A program made the translations under genes and the position numbers. From the NCBI GenBank assembly GCA_030598065.1, contig JAUVQR010000004.1, positions 1 to 23,777 on the forward strand: DNA of 23,777 nucleotides. Direction: 5' to 3'. Of the stretch, positions 1 to 7,799 are shown in pieces. Source of the stretch: Planctomycetota bacterium (lineage in GTDB: Bacteria; Planctomycetota; Brocadiia; Brocadiales; Bathyanammoxibiaceae). How positions within the stretch are numbered: position 1 is the first letter of the stretch; each line of letters starts with the position of its first letter. The notes below the pieces were generated by a model. The model was given only the letters and a program-made list of their open reading frames with translations, was not told where the DNA came from and did not search any database.

Positions 1-1992
1 GCCAGGGGATATGTGCAGCTAATCGCCAGGGGAAGGTTCGAGGAGGCCTTTCAGCTTGTCAGGTCAAGGAACACGTTCCCGGCTTCGTGCGGGCGTATAT
101 GCACCCGGCGTTGCGAGACGGCGTGCAGGCGGTCCTTGGTAGATGAACCGATAGCCATAGCCTGGCTCAAGAGGTTTCTCTCAGATAAAGATTTTACCCC
201 GCGGTTAAATACCTCAAAGACCCACCACCCCGAGAGAGTGGCCATTGTTGGCGCCGGGCCGGCTGGCCTTACCGTTGCAAACGATCTGGCGCTCCACGGC
301 TACAAGTGTGTAATATTTGAATGGCACCCCGAGCCAGGAGGGATGCTGCGCACCGGTGTGCCACGCTACCGCCTTCCCACAGAGTCGTTGAACGCCGATA
401 TAAACGGCGTCCTATCCCTGGGCGTTGAACTGCGAACGGGGACGAAACTCGGCACGGATTTTACGTTGGATTCTCTTTTTGAGGACGGTTTCAAGGCCGT
501 TTTTATAGGGATAGGCGCCCATCAATCACTCAAGATGGAGATACCGGGCGAGAATTCTCCCGGGGTAATGCGCGCTATAGAGTTTCTCTGGGAGGTAAGT
601 CTGGGCAAGCCCCCGGCCATCGGGCGGAGGGTGGCGGTAGTCGGAGGGGGCGAGACGGCCCTGGATTCCGCGCGTAGCGCACTGCGTATCGGCGCGCAGG
701 CCGTTACGATTGTGTACAGAAGGTCTGTTGATGAGATGCCCTGTGAGGAAACAAGCAGGCTGGAAGCCGAGGAGGAGGGTCTGGGGATTAAGTTCCTCTC
801 GGCGCCTGTGGAGATTCTAAGTAACGACGGCGTGCATACGCTGAAGTGTATAAGGATGAAGCTGGGAGAGCCCGACCAGAGCGGCAGACGTAGGCCGATA
901 CCTGTGGCGGGATCGGAGTTTGTGCTGGACGTGGATAACGTCATTATGGCTATAGGCCAGTCTCCTGAGCTGGCGCATTTAGACGATTCCGGACTCCACG
1001 TGACCCCAAGAAACACTATTGGTGTGAAAGAGGATACCCTGACTACCGACAGGGACGGGGTGTTTGCCGGCGGCGATGCTATAAAGGTGGGAGGCACCTT
1101 AATAGAGGCGATTGCCGACGGGAGAAGGGCTGCCGGCGCGATACACAACTATCTCAGGAATAAAAGGCCTGGTACGTCGGAGCGCCTTACGCCGATGCCG
1201 GACCTGTCACCACACAGGGTAGGGCTCGTAAAAAAGGAGCTCCGTAAGAGTATGCCGGTTCGTGCGGTCGGCACCAGGATACAGGACTTCAGCGAGGTTG
1301 AGCAGGGGTATGCCGATGAGTTGGCCATGATGGAGGCCAGACGGTGTCTCAATTGTGGCGCGGGCGCTGAGGTTGACCCCGAGCGTTGCGTCGCCTGCCT
1401 GACGTGCGTGAGGGTGTGTCCGTACGACGTGCCGGAATTGAACAGGATTGACAAGAAGGCCGCCATAGGTGTTGACTGCCAGTCCTGTGGGATATGTGTG
1501 GTAGAATGCCCTGCCAGGGCGATTGTGTTTAGGGACCGCTACGAGGACCAGGGCAGAGATTCCCTGGAGAACGCCCTGAGCGGGTTTTCAGGTCCGGAGC
1601 ACGGCCCCAACGTTATAGTATTTCTTTCTCAGTATGACCCGCATTCACGGCGCCTGGTGCCGGGGCTGGACCGGCAGGGCGGCAACGTCAGGACGGTACA
1701 GGTCTCTTGCATTGGCAAGATGGACCCGATTCTTATACTAAGGGCTATCGAAGAGGGAGCCGATGGCGTGGTTGTGGTGGCCTGTGCGCCGGAAGAATGC
1801 CCCTATCAGACAGGAGATTTCTGGGCGAAGAAGAGACTCGAACATGTGTCAAGACTTCTCTCTGAGATGGGGCTTGAGGCGCAGAGGCTTCGGTGGCTGT
1901 CTCCTTCTCCCGAAGAGGAGTTCTTTGGGATGTTTGAAGAGATAGTGGCCCAGCTCAAGGGATTAGGCCCTGTGTTTAAAAAGGGAAACTAG
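1..1992 (+). CDS. GltD-like FAD/NAD(P) oxidoreductase fused to 2x[4Fe-4S] ferredoxin and MvhD-like domain (5' end outside window)
   Basis: The frame is open from base 1, and its first residues (ARGYVQLIARGRFEEA) match the inside of the GltD N-terminal domain, so the true start lies upstream; the GTG at base 13 is internal. Domains in order, numbered from base 13: a CxxxCxxxCxxxC iron-sulfur motif (residues 26-38), a first Rossmann motif VAIVGAGPAGL (about 76), a second dinucleotide motif VAVVGGGETALD (about 205), the closing FAGGD motif (about 350), an 8-Cys ferredoxin domain (CVACLTCVRVCP and CQSCGICVVECP, about 459-500), and an MvhD-like C-terminus (about 525-655). The last keeps three cysteines (SCIGKMDP, ACAPEEC) but lacks the usual CxxC near its start. 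It lies 68 bp before metV-metF, so I infer it passes electrons from NAD(P)H or ferredoxin to that reductase. GltD-type, MvhD and ferredoxin roles are known for the families; this exact role is inference. Confidence 0.85.
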   Translation, partial: ARGYVQLIARGRFEEAFQLVRSRNTFPASCGRICTRRCETACRRSLVDEPIAIAWLKRFLSDKDFTPRLNTSKTHHPERVAIVGAGPAGLTVANDLALHGYKCVIFEWHPEPGGMLRTGVPRYRLPTESLNADINGVLSLGVELRTGTKLGTDFTLDSLFEDGFKAVFIGIGAHQSLKMEIPGENSPGVMRAIEFLWEVSLGKPPAIGRRVAVVGGGETALDSARSALRIGAQAVTIVYRRSVDEMPCEETSRLEAEEEGLGIKFLSAPVEILSNDGVHTLKCIRMKLGEPDQSGRRRPIPVAGSEFVLDVDNVIMAIGQSPELAHLDDSGLHVTPRNTIGVKEDTLTTDRDGVFAGGDAIKVGGTLIEAIADGRRAAGAIHNYLRNKRPGTSERLTPMPDLSPHRVGLVKKELRKSMPVRAVGTRIQDFSEVEQGYADELAMMEARRCLNCGAGAEVDPERCVACLTCVRVCPYDVPELNRIDKKAAIGVDCQSCGICVVECPARAIVFRDRYEDQGRDSLENALSGFSGPEHGPNVIVFLSQYDPHSRRLVPGLDRQGGNVRTVQVSCIGKMDPILILRAIEEGADGVVVVACAPEECPYQTGDFWAKKRLEHVSRLLSEMGLEAQRLRWLSPSPEEEFFGMFEEIVAQLKGLGPVFKKGN

Positions 1993-2060
1993 GGCGACGA
2001 TAGTTTGAGCGAGACGTAAGGCGGTTTATTCGTATCGGTCGTTTGAGAGGTATAAACGAG

Positions 2061-2744
2061 ATGATAGTAGCGAAACCGAAGTCACTTGACTATATAAAGG
2101 GGCGCGTGAGAGGCAGCAAGAAGGTCGCCGTGGTCGGATGCGGTGGCTGCGTGACGGTACGGCCCGTGGGCGGAGAGAAACAGGTTGCCGAACTCGCGTC
2201 TGTGCTTCGCATATGGGCCAAGAAGGAAGGCCTGAGCCTGGAGGTTGAAGAAGACACTACGCTGAGGCAGTGTGAGCCGGAATTTCTTGATGAGATTAGC
2301 GATAAGATCAAGGGTTGTGACACCGCGGGGTCACTTGCCTGTGGTGTAGGCGCGCAGTGTCTGGCGGAGCGGTACCCTGAGACAAAAGTCACTCCCGGGG
2401 TAGACGCGGTATTCATGGGGGCGACACTAGAGCCCGGACTTTACTGGGAGCGCTGTGTCGGCTGCGGAGACTGCATTATTGGTGAGACCGGCGGTTATTG
2501 CCCTGTAAGCCGATGCGCGAAAAACCTTCTTAACGGTCCCTGTGGCGGTTCTCATGACGGCAGGTGTGAGGTAGATGCGGAGACCCCCTGTGTCTGGGAC
2601 CAGATATATGAGCGCTCGGAGAAGACCGGCGATAAGGAGATGTTTGACGCCTTCGTGCCGCCCAAGGAATGGCCGGTCCGCCCGTCCATGATGATACTGG
2701 AGCATGCGCGAGTCAACGTCAACAAGGAACAGCAAGGGTCTTAA
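2061..2744 (+). CDS. metV: MetV, zinc/iron-sulfur partner subunit of methylene-tetrahydrofolate reductase
   Basis: A 227-residue Cys-rich protein of the MTHFR C-terminal (MetV) family, which partners MetF in acetogens and related anaerobes. The N-terminal half carries VAVVGCGGC and a small alpha/beta fold. The C-terminal half carries the family's cysteine block (ERCVGCGDC, GGYCPVSRC, NGPCGG, DGRCEVD, TPCVWDQIYER), thought to hold iron-sulfur clusters. I place the start at ATG 2061, preceded by GAGAGG at 2045-2050; an in-frame TTG at 2043 would add six residues and has no better ribosome site. It sits between the flavoprotein and metF, one base from the metF start, so it is almost certainly co-translated with metF. 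MetV in MetFV complexes links MetF to an electron-input module; here that module would be the upstream protein (inference). Confidence 0.9.
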   Translation: MIVAKPKSLDYIKGRVRGSKKVAVVGCGGCVTVRPVGGEKQVAELASVLRIWAKKEGLSLEVEEDTTLRQCEPEFLDEISDKIKGCDTAGSLACGVGAQCLAERYPETKVTPGVDAVFMGATLEPGLYWERCVGCGDCIIGETGGYCPVSRCAKNLLNGPCGGSHDGRCEVDAETPCVWDQIYERSEKTGDKEMFDAFVPPKEWPVRPSMMILEHARVNVNKEQQGS

Positions 2745-2745
2745 C

Positions 2746-3660
2746 GTGACTACAGACAGCAATCTTGAAAGACTGTTAAGGGCCGGCAAGTTTGTCGTGA
2801 CCGCCGAACTCGGCCCGCCAAACACGGCCGACAGAACGGTCGTTGAGAAAAAGGCGTCTCTCCTCAAGGGATATGCCGACGCCATCAACGTTACGGATTG
2901 CCAGACCTCCGTGGTGAGGATGTCCAGTATAGCTGCGGCGGTTATGCTGATGGAGGCCAGGCTTGAGCCGGTGGTTCAGATGACCTGCCGTGACCGTAAC
3001 CGCATCGGGATGCAGAGTGACATCCTTGGCGCGGCGGCGCTGGGAGTGAAAAACCTGCTGTGCCTCACCGGTGACCATCCGAAATTCGGCGACCATCCCG
3101 GCGCCAAACCGGTCTTTGACCTGGACTCCGTACAGCTACTTCACATGGTGAAGACCATGAGGGACGAAAAGAGGCTCCAGTCCGGCACCGAAATAGCCGT
3201 CGAGCCCAGATTGTTTCTGGGTGCCGCCGAAAACCCCTTTGCCGGTTCCATAGACGTGAGGGCCAGGCGCCTTGCGAAGAAGATAGCCGCCGGGGCCCAA
3301 TTCTTTCAGACACAGATAGTCTACAACGTGGATAGATTCGCCGAATGGATGAAGGCCGTCCGCGATCTGGGGCTCCACGAGAAGGCGTTTATTATCGCCG
3401 GTGTGTCGCCGCTGAAGTCCCTGGGAATGGCGCGATACATGCAAAAGAACGTACCCGGTATGGACGTACCGGACGAGATAATCGCCCGCATGAAAGAGAA
3501 GAAGTCAAAGGAAGAGGGTATACAGATATGCCTGGACATAATAGAGCAGGTCAGGCAGATAGACGGTATAGCCGGCGTTCACATAATGGCCATAGCTTGG
3601 GAGGAGGCGGTACCCGAGATTGTCGAACGGTCCGGTTTGCTTCCTCGCCCCACCCCTTAA
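2746..3660 (+). CDS. metF: Methylenetetrahydrofolate reductase, MetF type
   Basis: A TIM-barrel flavoenzyme reducing 5,10-methylene-THF to 5-methyl-THF, for methionine synthesis or the methyl branch of the Wood-Ljungdahl pathway. Family marks in order: the N-terminal FVVTAELGPP with its catalytic-type Glu, MTCRDRNR, the LCLTGDHPKFGDHPG flavin-site region, and FFQTQIVYNVDRF. At 304 residues it is a usual MetF length. GTG 2746 is preferred because it lies one base after the metV stop and has AAGGG at 2734-2738, seven bases upstream. An in-frame ATG at 2704 lies inside metV and would add 14 residues that do not resemble the family. Together with metV and the flavoprotein it forms a three-gene set; no regulatory site is evident inside it. 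Confidence 0.93.
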   Translation: MTTDSNLERLLRAGKFVVTAELGPPNTADRTVVEKKASLLKGYADAINVTDCQTSVVRMSSIAAAVMLMEARLEPVVQMTCRDRNRIGMQSDILGAAALGVKNLLCLTGDHPKFGDHPGAKPVFDLDSVQLLHMVKTMRDEKRLQSGTEIAVEPRLFLGAAENPFAGSIDVRARRLAKKIAAGAQFFQTQIVYNVDRFAEWMKAVRDLGLHEKAFIIAGVSPLKSLGMARYMQKNVPGMDVPDEIIARMKEKKSKEEGIQICLDIIEQVRQIDGIAGVHIMAIAWEEAVPEIVERSGLLPRPTP

Positions 3661-3746
3661 TCAGGCCCTTGCCAGTTCCGCCGCCCTGCGGGTAACACGG
3701 ATATCCTCGGACACACCCCTCGCGCCTATCCGCGTCTATCTATGCG

Positions 3747-3775
3747 TTTACATTCAACACGGGATTGTGTATAAT
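3747..3775 (+). promoter_or_regulatory. Near-consensus sigma-70 promoter for the thiamine-binding protein/V-ATPase operon
   Basis: TTTACA at 3747-3752 and a perfect TATAAT at 3770-3775 are separated by 17 bp. The expected transcript start, about 3782, leaves a leader of nearly 50 bases before the ATG at 3830. It is the only strong promoter I see ahead of the V-ATPase genes, and the gaps from the first gene to subunit E are short, so it probably drives the operon. Confidence 0.75.
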
Positions 3776-3829
3776 CCGTCTGCATCGGCGGCATATGCCG
3801 TTGTTAATCGCAGTAGGGAGGATATTAGA

Positions 3830-4138
3830 ATGATGGTAGATTTTAGGGTTGTGCCGATAGGTACGGGTTCCAGCAGCTTGAGCGCCGAGATGGCAGAGGT
3901 TCTCAGGGAGGTGGACAGCAGCGGTGTCACCTATAAGACGAATGACATGCGTACGGTTGTAGAGGGCGACTGGGACACGGTAATGGGTCTTATAAAGAGA
4001 TGCCACGACAAGATGATGGAGAACGCCGAAAGGGTGTCCACGATAATTACCATTGACGACCGGAAGGGCAGGGCAATTCACATCGGTGAAAAAGTCTCCT
4101 CAATAGAGAAGGCACTGGGGAAATCTCTGTGCAAGTAA
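3830..4138 (+). CDS. MTH1187/UPF0045-family thiamine-binding-type protein
   Basis: A 102-residue protein beginning MMVDFRVVPIGTGSSSLS, with the family's VEGDWDTVMGLIKRCHDKM and the ITIDDRKGRA strand. MTH1187/YkoF-like proteins are small ferredoxin-like-fold proteins that oligomerise; some bind thiamine or its pyrimidine part. The start is clear: AGGGAGG at 3815-3821 lies eight bases before ATG 3830, and an adjacent in-frame ATG at 3833 is a possible alternative. The frame stays open further upstream, but that part lies across the promoter and is not coding. The stop is 21 bases before the first V-ATPase gene, so the two are probably one transcript. No link between this family and V-ATPases is known to me. 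The family assignment is firm; the ligand is not shown by the sequence. Confidence 0.85.
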   Translation: MMVDFRVVPIGTGSSSLSAEMAEVLREVDSSGVTYKTNDMRTVVEGDWDTVMGLIKRCHDKMMENAERVSTIITIDDRKGRAIHIGEKVSSIEKALGKSLCK

Positions 4139-4159
4139 GCTATAGGATGAGAAAAAGAC

Positions 4160-4474
4160 GTGGACCAGGATATCGTTAAAGAGATTTCGGAGATTGAAAA
4201 AGAGGCGGAAAGCATAGTCGAAGACGCTAGGAAGAGGGCAAGGGCCCTTGAGTCCGGACTTGAGGAGAAACGCGCACCGCTAAGACTGGAATATGAAAAA
4301 CAGTTCGAGGCCAAGGCCGAAGGGCTGAGACGTAGTTTTAAGGAGGAAGTGCAGCAGGGGGAAGCCAAACTCAAAGAGGCGTTTGCAGACGCAAAGACCG
4401 TCATCGTTCAAAGAGAGATGGAGCGGTCCGATGAGGTCGTATCGTTTCTGATAAACAGAATTCGAGAATTTTAA
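4160..4474 (+). CDS. ntpF: V-type ATPase subunit H/G (peripheral stalk coiled coil)
   Basis: A 104-residue, highly charged, almost wholly helical protein (DIVKEISEIEKEAESIVEDA, then long Glu/Lys/Arg heptads) of the kind that pairs with subunit E as the peripheral stalk. It starts at GTG 4160, with an AGGA-rich site at 4144-4150. It is the first ATPase gene, four bases before subunit I, matching NtpF/AhaH in other operons. Sequence conservation in this family is low, so the call rests on size, coiled-coil character and position as much as on similarity. Confidence 0.8.
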   Translation: MDQDIVKEISEIEKEAESIVEDARKRARALESGLEEKRAPLRLEYEKQFEAKAEGLRRSFKEEVQQGEAKLKEAFADAKTVIVQREMERSDEVVSFLINRIREF

Positions 4475-4478
4475 AGAC

Positions 4479-6497
4479 ATGGCTATCGATAGGGTCAAGA
4501 GGGTTACCTTGATGGTCCCGACCTATAGTGGCAAGCCCCTTGTGTCGCGGCTCTATCAACTCGGCGTTGTGCATGTCTCGGACGTATTCTCAAACATTCC
4601 TGCCACCCAAACCACCCTAAGGAAGCATCACGCGACCACACATGTCCGGGAGGATGACATCCGTAAGCTGGAGTTTGTCGTCCCCACCCTGGGAGCGCTG
4701 TTGGTCGCGGAAAAATCCTTTATAGAAGGGCTCTTTCCGGCACCGGTATATGTCAAAAAAGGCGAACTTGCGGAAATCGTCTCCTCTCTTGAAATAGACG
4801 GCATCTACAGCGAGTGTAAGGCTATTTGTCTTGAACGAGACACCGTTGAGAGGGGGCTGAAGGACGTTCAGCGCGAGAAAGATTCCCTCAAGGAACTGCT
4901 CGGGCTGCCGTGGACGCTGTCTGAACTGAACGGCATCTGCAGCGTTAGCGTCAGGCTGGGTCTCTTTCCCAAGGGAAACTGGAGCAAGTTAACGCTCAAC
5001 CGGCAGGCCCGGGAACTCCTGGTGTGGCAGGACGTCTCGGTGAGTGGCGCGAGATTGAAACGGGTTCTGGTGGCCTATCTGCCCGGCGGGCATGACGGAA
5101 ATGAAGGAGACGAGGCCGCGGAACTCCTTAACACTTTGGGATTTAAGGACATAGCCATACCGAAACTGCCGGGCAGGGCTGAGGAAGAAACTGCTGAATT
5201 GGAGAAAAGACGGCGTGCGTTGACGGAGAGGCTGGCGACGCTGCATGGCAGATTGTCGGAACTGGCGCACCTCTACCATCGAAAGGCTACGGCCCTGCTT
5301 GGATATCTGGAGAGTGAGGAGGAGAGACGCGACCTTGAGACGCATTTTGCCCGGTCGAAAAAACTCCTGCTAGTAACAGGCTACATAAAAGAAAAGGACG
5401 TTCACATACTGGAGAAAACGCTCGGGGCTGAGTATCCGGAACACGCGACTGTGTATGACGAGCCATCACCGGGCGAGGACGTGCCCGTGTCACTCACGCT
5501 GAACCCGCTGTTTCGTCCGGTACAACTCATCACCAGAATGTTCGGACTGCCCAATTACTTCTCCTTCGACCCCACACCCTACATCGTGCTCAACTTTCTT
5601 CTTTTCTTTGGCATCTGCTTCAGTGACGTTATTTATGGCACAATGTTGGTGGGGCTTTCTTGTTATATGATGAAACGGTACCGGCAAAACCCCGGTCTCA
5701 GGAATTTCTTCTGCCTCTTTCTGTATGCCGGGGTGAGCACCATGTTGTGCGGCGCGTTGATGGGCGGATGGGCCGGTGACCTGTATAAACCGGAATATCT
5801 TGGCGCCGGTAACGTTCTGCTTCACGTTAAAGAGAGAGTGGCCGTGTTTGATCCGCTTAACAATCTGCTGGTGGCGCTGGTCCTTGTGCTGGGGCTGGGG
5901 ATTATCAACCAGTTCTACGCGTTGAGTCTCAGGATGTACCGTGAGTACCGCATGGGCAGGCCGTGGGATGCGTTGATGGACGGCGGCCTGTGGATGGTAT
6001 TTCTGTCGGGGCTTGTAATACTGGTCGGTCACGTCTTTATCGTTGTGCCGCCAGAGGCGGTCGTGGCCGGTAAGGCCGCCGCCGTTGTCGGCGCCGTCGG
6101 TCTGGTGCTTACCCAGGGCAGAATGCACAAGGGTATCCCCGCCAGGCTCATAACCGGGTTAATCAGCGTCTACGGCATCATGGGCACGTACGGCGCAACC
6201 GCCTTCGTGAGCGACATCCTGTCATATTCGAGACTCCTTGCCCTGGGGCTTACCACGAGTATAATCGCCATGTCGTTCAATATCATTGCCTCACTTGCGG
6301 GTTCTGCCGGGACTTTCTTCTTCGTGCTGGCCCTGGTTGCCGGTCATACGCTGAACTTTGCCATATGTATAATAGGCTCCTTTGTCCATCCGGCAAGGCT
6401 CATAATGCTCGAGTTCTTTGGCAGGTTTTACGAGGCGGGCGCCACCCGCTTCAGGCCGTTCGGTTTCCACTCGGAGAGGGTCCAGATAATCGAGTAA
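4479..6497 (+). CDS. ntpI: V-type ATPase membrane subunit I (a-subunit equivalent)
   Basis: 672 residues. The N-terminal half, to about residue 340, is soluble with coiled-coil stretches (for example 240-275) that hold the peripheral stalks. The C-terminal half has about eight hydrophobic segments forming the static ion half-channels. The essential Arg of this family is visible as R585 in SYSRLLALGLTT, and the last helix shows the conserved HPARLIMLEFFGRFYEAG followed by FRPF. Length is usual for bacterial I subunits. The ATG lies four bases after the H/G stop, and the gene is followed 16 bases later by the K subunit it contacts. No truncation or frameshift was seen. Confidence 0.95.
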   Translation: MAIDRVKRVTLMVPTYSGKPLVSRLYQLGVVHVSDVFSNIPATQTTLRKHHATTHVREDDIRKLEFVVPTLGALLVAEKSFIEGLFPAPVYVKKGELAEIVSSLEIDGIYSECKAICLERDTVERGLKDVQREKDSLKELLGLPWTLSELNGICSVSVRLGLFPKGNWSKLTLNRQARELLVWQDVSVSGARLKRVLVAYLPGGHDGNEGDEAAELLNTLGFKDIAIPKLPGRAEEETAELEKRRRALTERLATLHGRLSELAHLYHRKATALLGYLESEEERRDLETHFARSKKLLLVTGYIKEKDVHILEKTLGAEYPEHATVYDEPSPGEDVPVSLTLNPLFRPVQLITRMFGLPNYFSFDPTPYIVLNFLLFFGICFSDVIYGTMLVGLSCYMMKRYRQNPGLRNFFCLFLYAGVSTMLCGALMGGWAGDLYKPEYLGAGNVLLHVKERVAVFDPLNNLLVALVLVLGLGIINQFYALSLRMYREYRMGRPWDALMDGGLWMVFLSGLVILVGHVFIVVPPEAVVAGKAAAVVGAVGLVLTQGRMHKGIPARLITGLISVYGIMGTYGATAFVSDILSYSRLLALGLTTSIIAMSFNIIASLAGSAGTFFFVLALVAGHTLNFAICIIGSFVHPARLIMLEFFGRFYEAGATRFRPFGFHSERVQIIE

Positions 6498-6513
6498 AAA
6501 GAGGTCTATAGCA

Positions 6514-7038
6514 ATGGAAGAATTTCTAAGGGTTCATTTCTTGGTGACAGGTTTGGGTTGGGCCGGCAGCGGGGCGATGCTGGCGGTTATGTTCGGCGGG
6601 ATAGGCTCGGCCGGGGGTATTCGTACCGCCGTCAGCCAGGCGGCGGGTGTCCTCTCGGAAAAACCCGAGCTTTTCGGCAGGCTCCTGGTGCTGATGGCTA
6701 TGCCGGGCACCCAGGGCTTTTACGGCTTCATTTGCGCCATTACCATAGCCATGCGCATTGGGCTTATAGAAGGCACGGTTGACGTGACCCCTTTGGCGGG
6801 AATGGGCCTGTTCTTTACCGGGCTTACAACGGGGATTGTCCTGTGGAGGAGCGCCCTGTGGCAGGGAGAGGCCGCCGCGGCGGCCATTAGCCTGACGGCC
6901 AAGAGACCGGAGGAGGGGGGCCGGGCAATCCTTATGCCGGCCCTTGTAGAGACCTACGCCGTCGTGGCCCTGCTGGCGTCTATTCTCATGATAATGTGGC
7001 TCACCAAGACGGGTGGCATTACTATTGTTACTCCGTAA
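6514..7038 (+). CDS. ntpK: V-type ATPase subunit K (rotor c-ring, double-hairpin proteolipid)
   Basis: A 174-residue, four-helix proteolipid made of two fused hairpins, as in V-type rings. The second hairpin has the ion-binding Glu (E146 in PALVETYAV); the first has Gln instead (PGTQGFYGF), the usual one carboxylate per four helices. Residues matching the sodium ligands of E. hirae NtpK are all present: T66, Q67, Q117, E146 and the supporting Y70; M63 stands where NtpK has Leu61, a backbone ligand. The ATG at 6514 has AGAGGT eight bases upstream. It follows subunit I and precedes E, the standard order. Confidence 0.95.
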   Translation: MEEFLRVHFLVTGLGWAGSGAMLAVMFGGIGSAGGIRTAVSQAAGVLSEKPELFGRLLVLMAMPGTQGFYGFICAITIAMRIGLIEGTVDVTPLAGMGLFFTGLTTGIVLWRSALWQGEAAAAAISLTAKRPEEGGRAILMPALVETYAVVALLASILMIMWLTKTGGITIVTP

Positions 7039-7060
7039 ACAATCCCACACTAGAAAGAAC

Positions 7061-7648
7061 ATGTCTCTAGAAAGGATAAAGACGCGGTTATTGGAAGACG
7101 CACGCAAAGAGGCTCAAAGCGTGGTTGAGGCCGCCGAGAAGGGTCTCAAGCTAAGGCTCGACCGGGAGGAGTCGTCCTTGAAGAGGGAGATTGAGGACAG
7201 GCTTGAGACACTGAAAAGGGAATTACGGAAAGAAAATGAGAGAACACTGTCCCTCCTGAAATCCAGCAATAACAAAAAACTCCTTGGAATGAAGAACAGG
7301 GTCATTGACCGCGTCCTTGAAGAGGCCATGAACAATATACTCTCGCCCAGCAAACAGGAATATCTGGCGCTGTTGGAGGGCTGGCTGAAGGGTTTAAACA
7401 TAGAGGAAAGGGCGGAGATCATGCTGTCCAGCAAAGACCTCAGGGGAGTTGGTCCGGAACTGGTCAGAAACGCGAACGAGTCATGCGGCAAGAACATCTT
7501 CTTCCTGGCGACGTCAGTCGTCAGCATAAAGGGAGGGTTTATAGTAAAGACCAAGAACTTTAAAATCGACCGGAGCCTGGAGTGTATAGCCAGTCATTTG
7601 CGTGAAGAGCCCATATTGGAGGTGGCGGAGAAGCTGTTCGGCAAATGA
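7061..7648 (+). CDS. ntpE: V-type ATPase subunit E (peripheral stalk)
   Basis: A 195-residue protein: an N-terminal charged coiled coil (about residues 5-85, beginning MSLERIKTRLLEDARKEAQ) and a C-terminal globular part ending in the GGFIVKTKNFKIDRSLE-type strand typical of E subunits. It pairs with the H/G coiled coil to tether the catalytic head. I take ATG 7061; the frame is open from ATG 7013, but that start lies inside subunit K and adds an unrelated segment. The ribosome site (AGAAAG) is weak, suggesting coupling to K. In the usual order subunit C should follow at once, but about 700 bp of foreign-looking sequence intervenes. Confidence 0.9.
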   Translation: MSLERIKTRLLEDARKEAQSVVEAAEKGLKLRLDREESSLKREIEDRLETLKRELRKENERTLSLLKSSNNKKLLGMKNRVIDRVLEEAMNNILSPSKQEYLALLEGWLKGLNIEERAEIMLSSKDLRGVGPELVRNANESCGKNIFFLATSVVSIKGGFIVKTKNFKIDRSLECIASHLREEPILEVAEKLFGK

Positions 7649-7690
7649 CAAGAGACTTCAGAAAAACCCTGCGCAATTGTCGTTTCGCGT

Positions 7691-7730
7691 AGCAGGAGCA
7701 TCCGCCTGAGGCGGACAACGTGCTCTTGCT
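7691..7730. repeat. Nested hairpin: outer AGCAGGAGCA/TGCTCTTGCT, inner TCCGCC-TGA-GGCGGA
   Basis: The outer arms (7691-7700 and 7721-7730) pair over ten positions with one G-U. Inside them is a perfect six-base stem, TCCGCC (7701-7706) with GGCGGA (7710-7715), around a TGA loop. No T-run follows, so it does not look like a classical terminator. It lies 43 bases after subunit E and would be in the operon mRNA. The inner part resembles a second hairpin at 7829-7843. Confidence 0.7.
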
Positions 7731-7799
7731 TCAGTCGACGCATAAAAGATAAATGTGATGACAAGCTGTACGGGATAATGGATAAAGAGAGGAGGATAA

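Noticed and set aside
522..1148. 208-codon minus-strand open frame
   Set aside because: It is opposite the dinucleotide-binding domain of the flavoprotein; Ser/Pro-rich shadow with no domain.
5490..6128. 212-codon minus-strand open frame
   Set aside because: It is opposite the membrane half of subunit I, whose helices explain the composition; no domain or ribosome site supports it.
7691..7730. Terminator after subunit E
   Set aside because: The stem is good but no T-run follows, and a terminator here would cut off subunits C to D, for which no other clear promoter was found.
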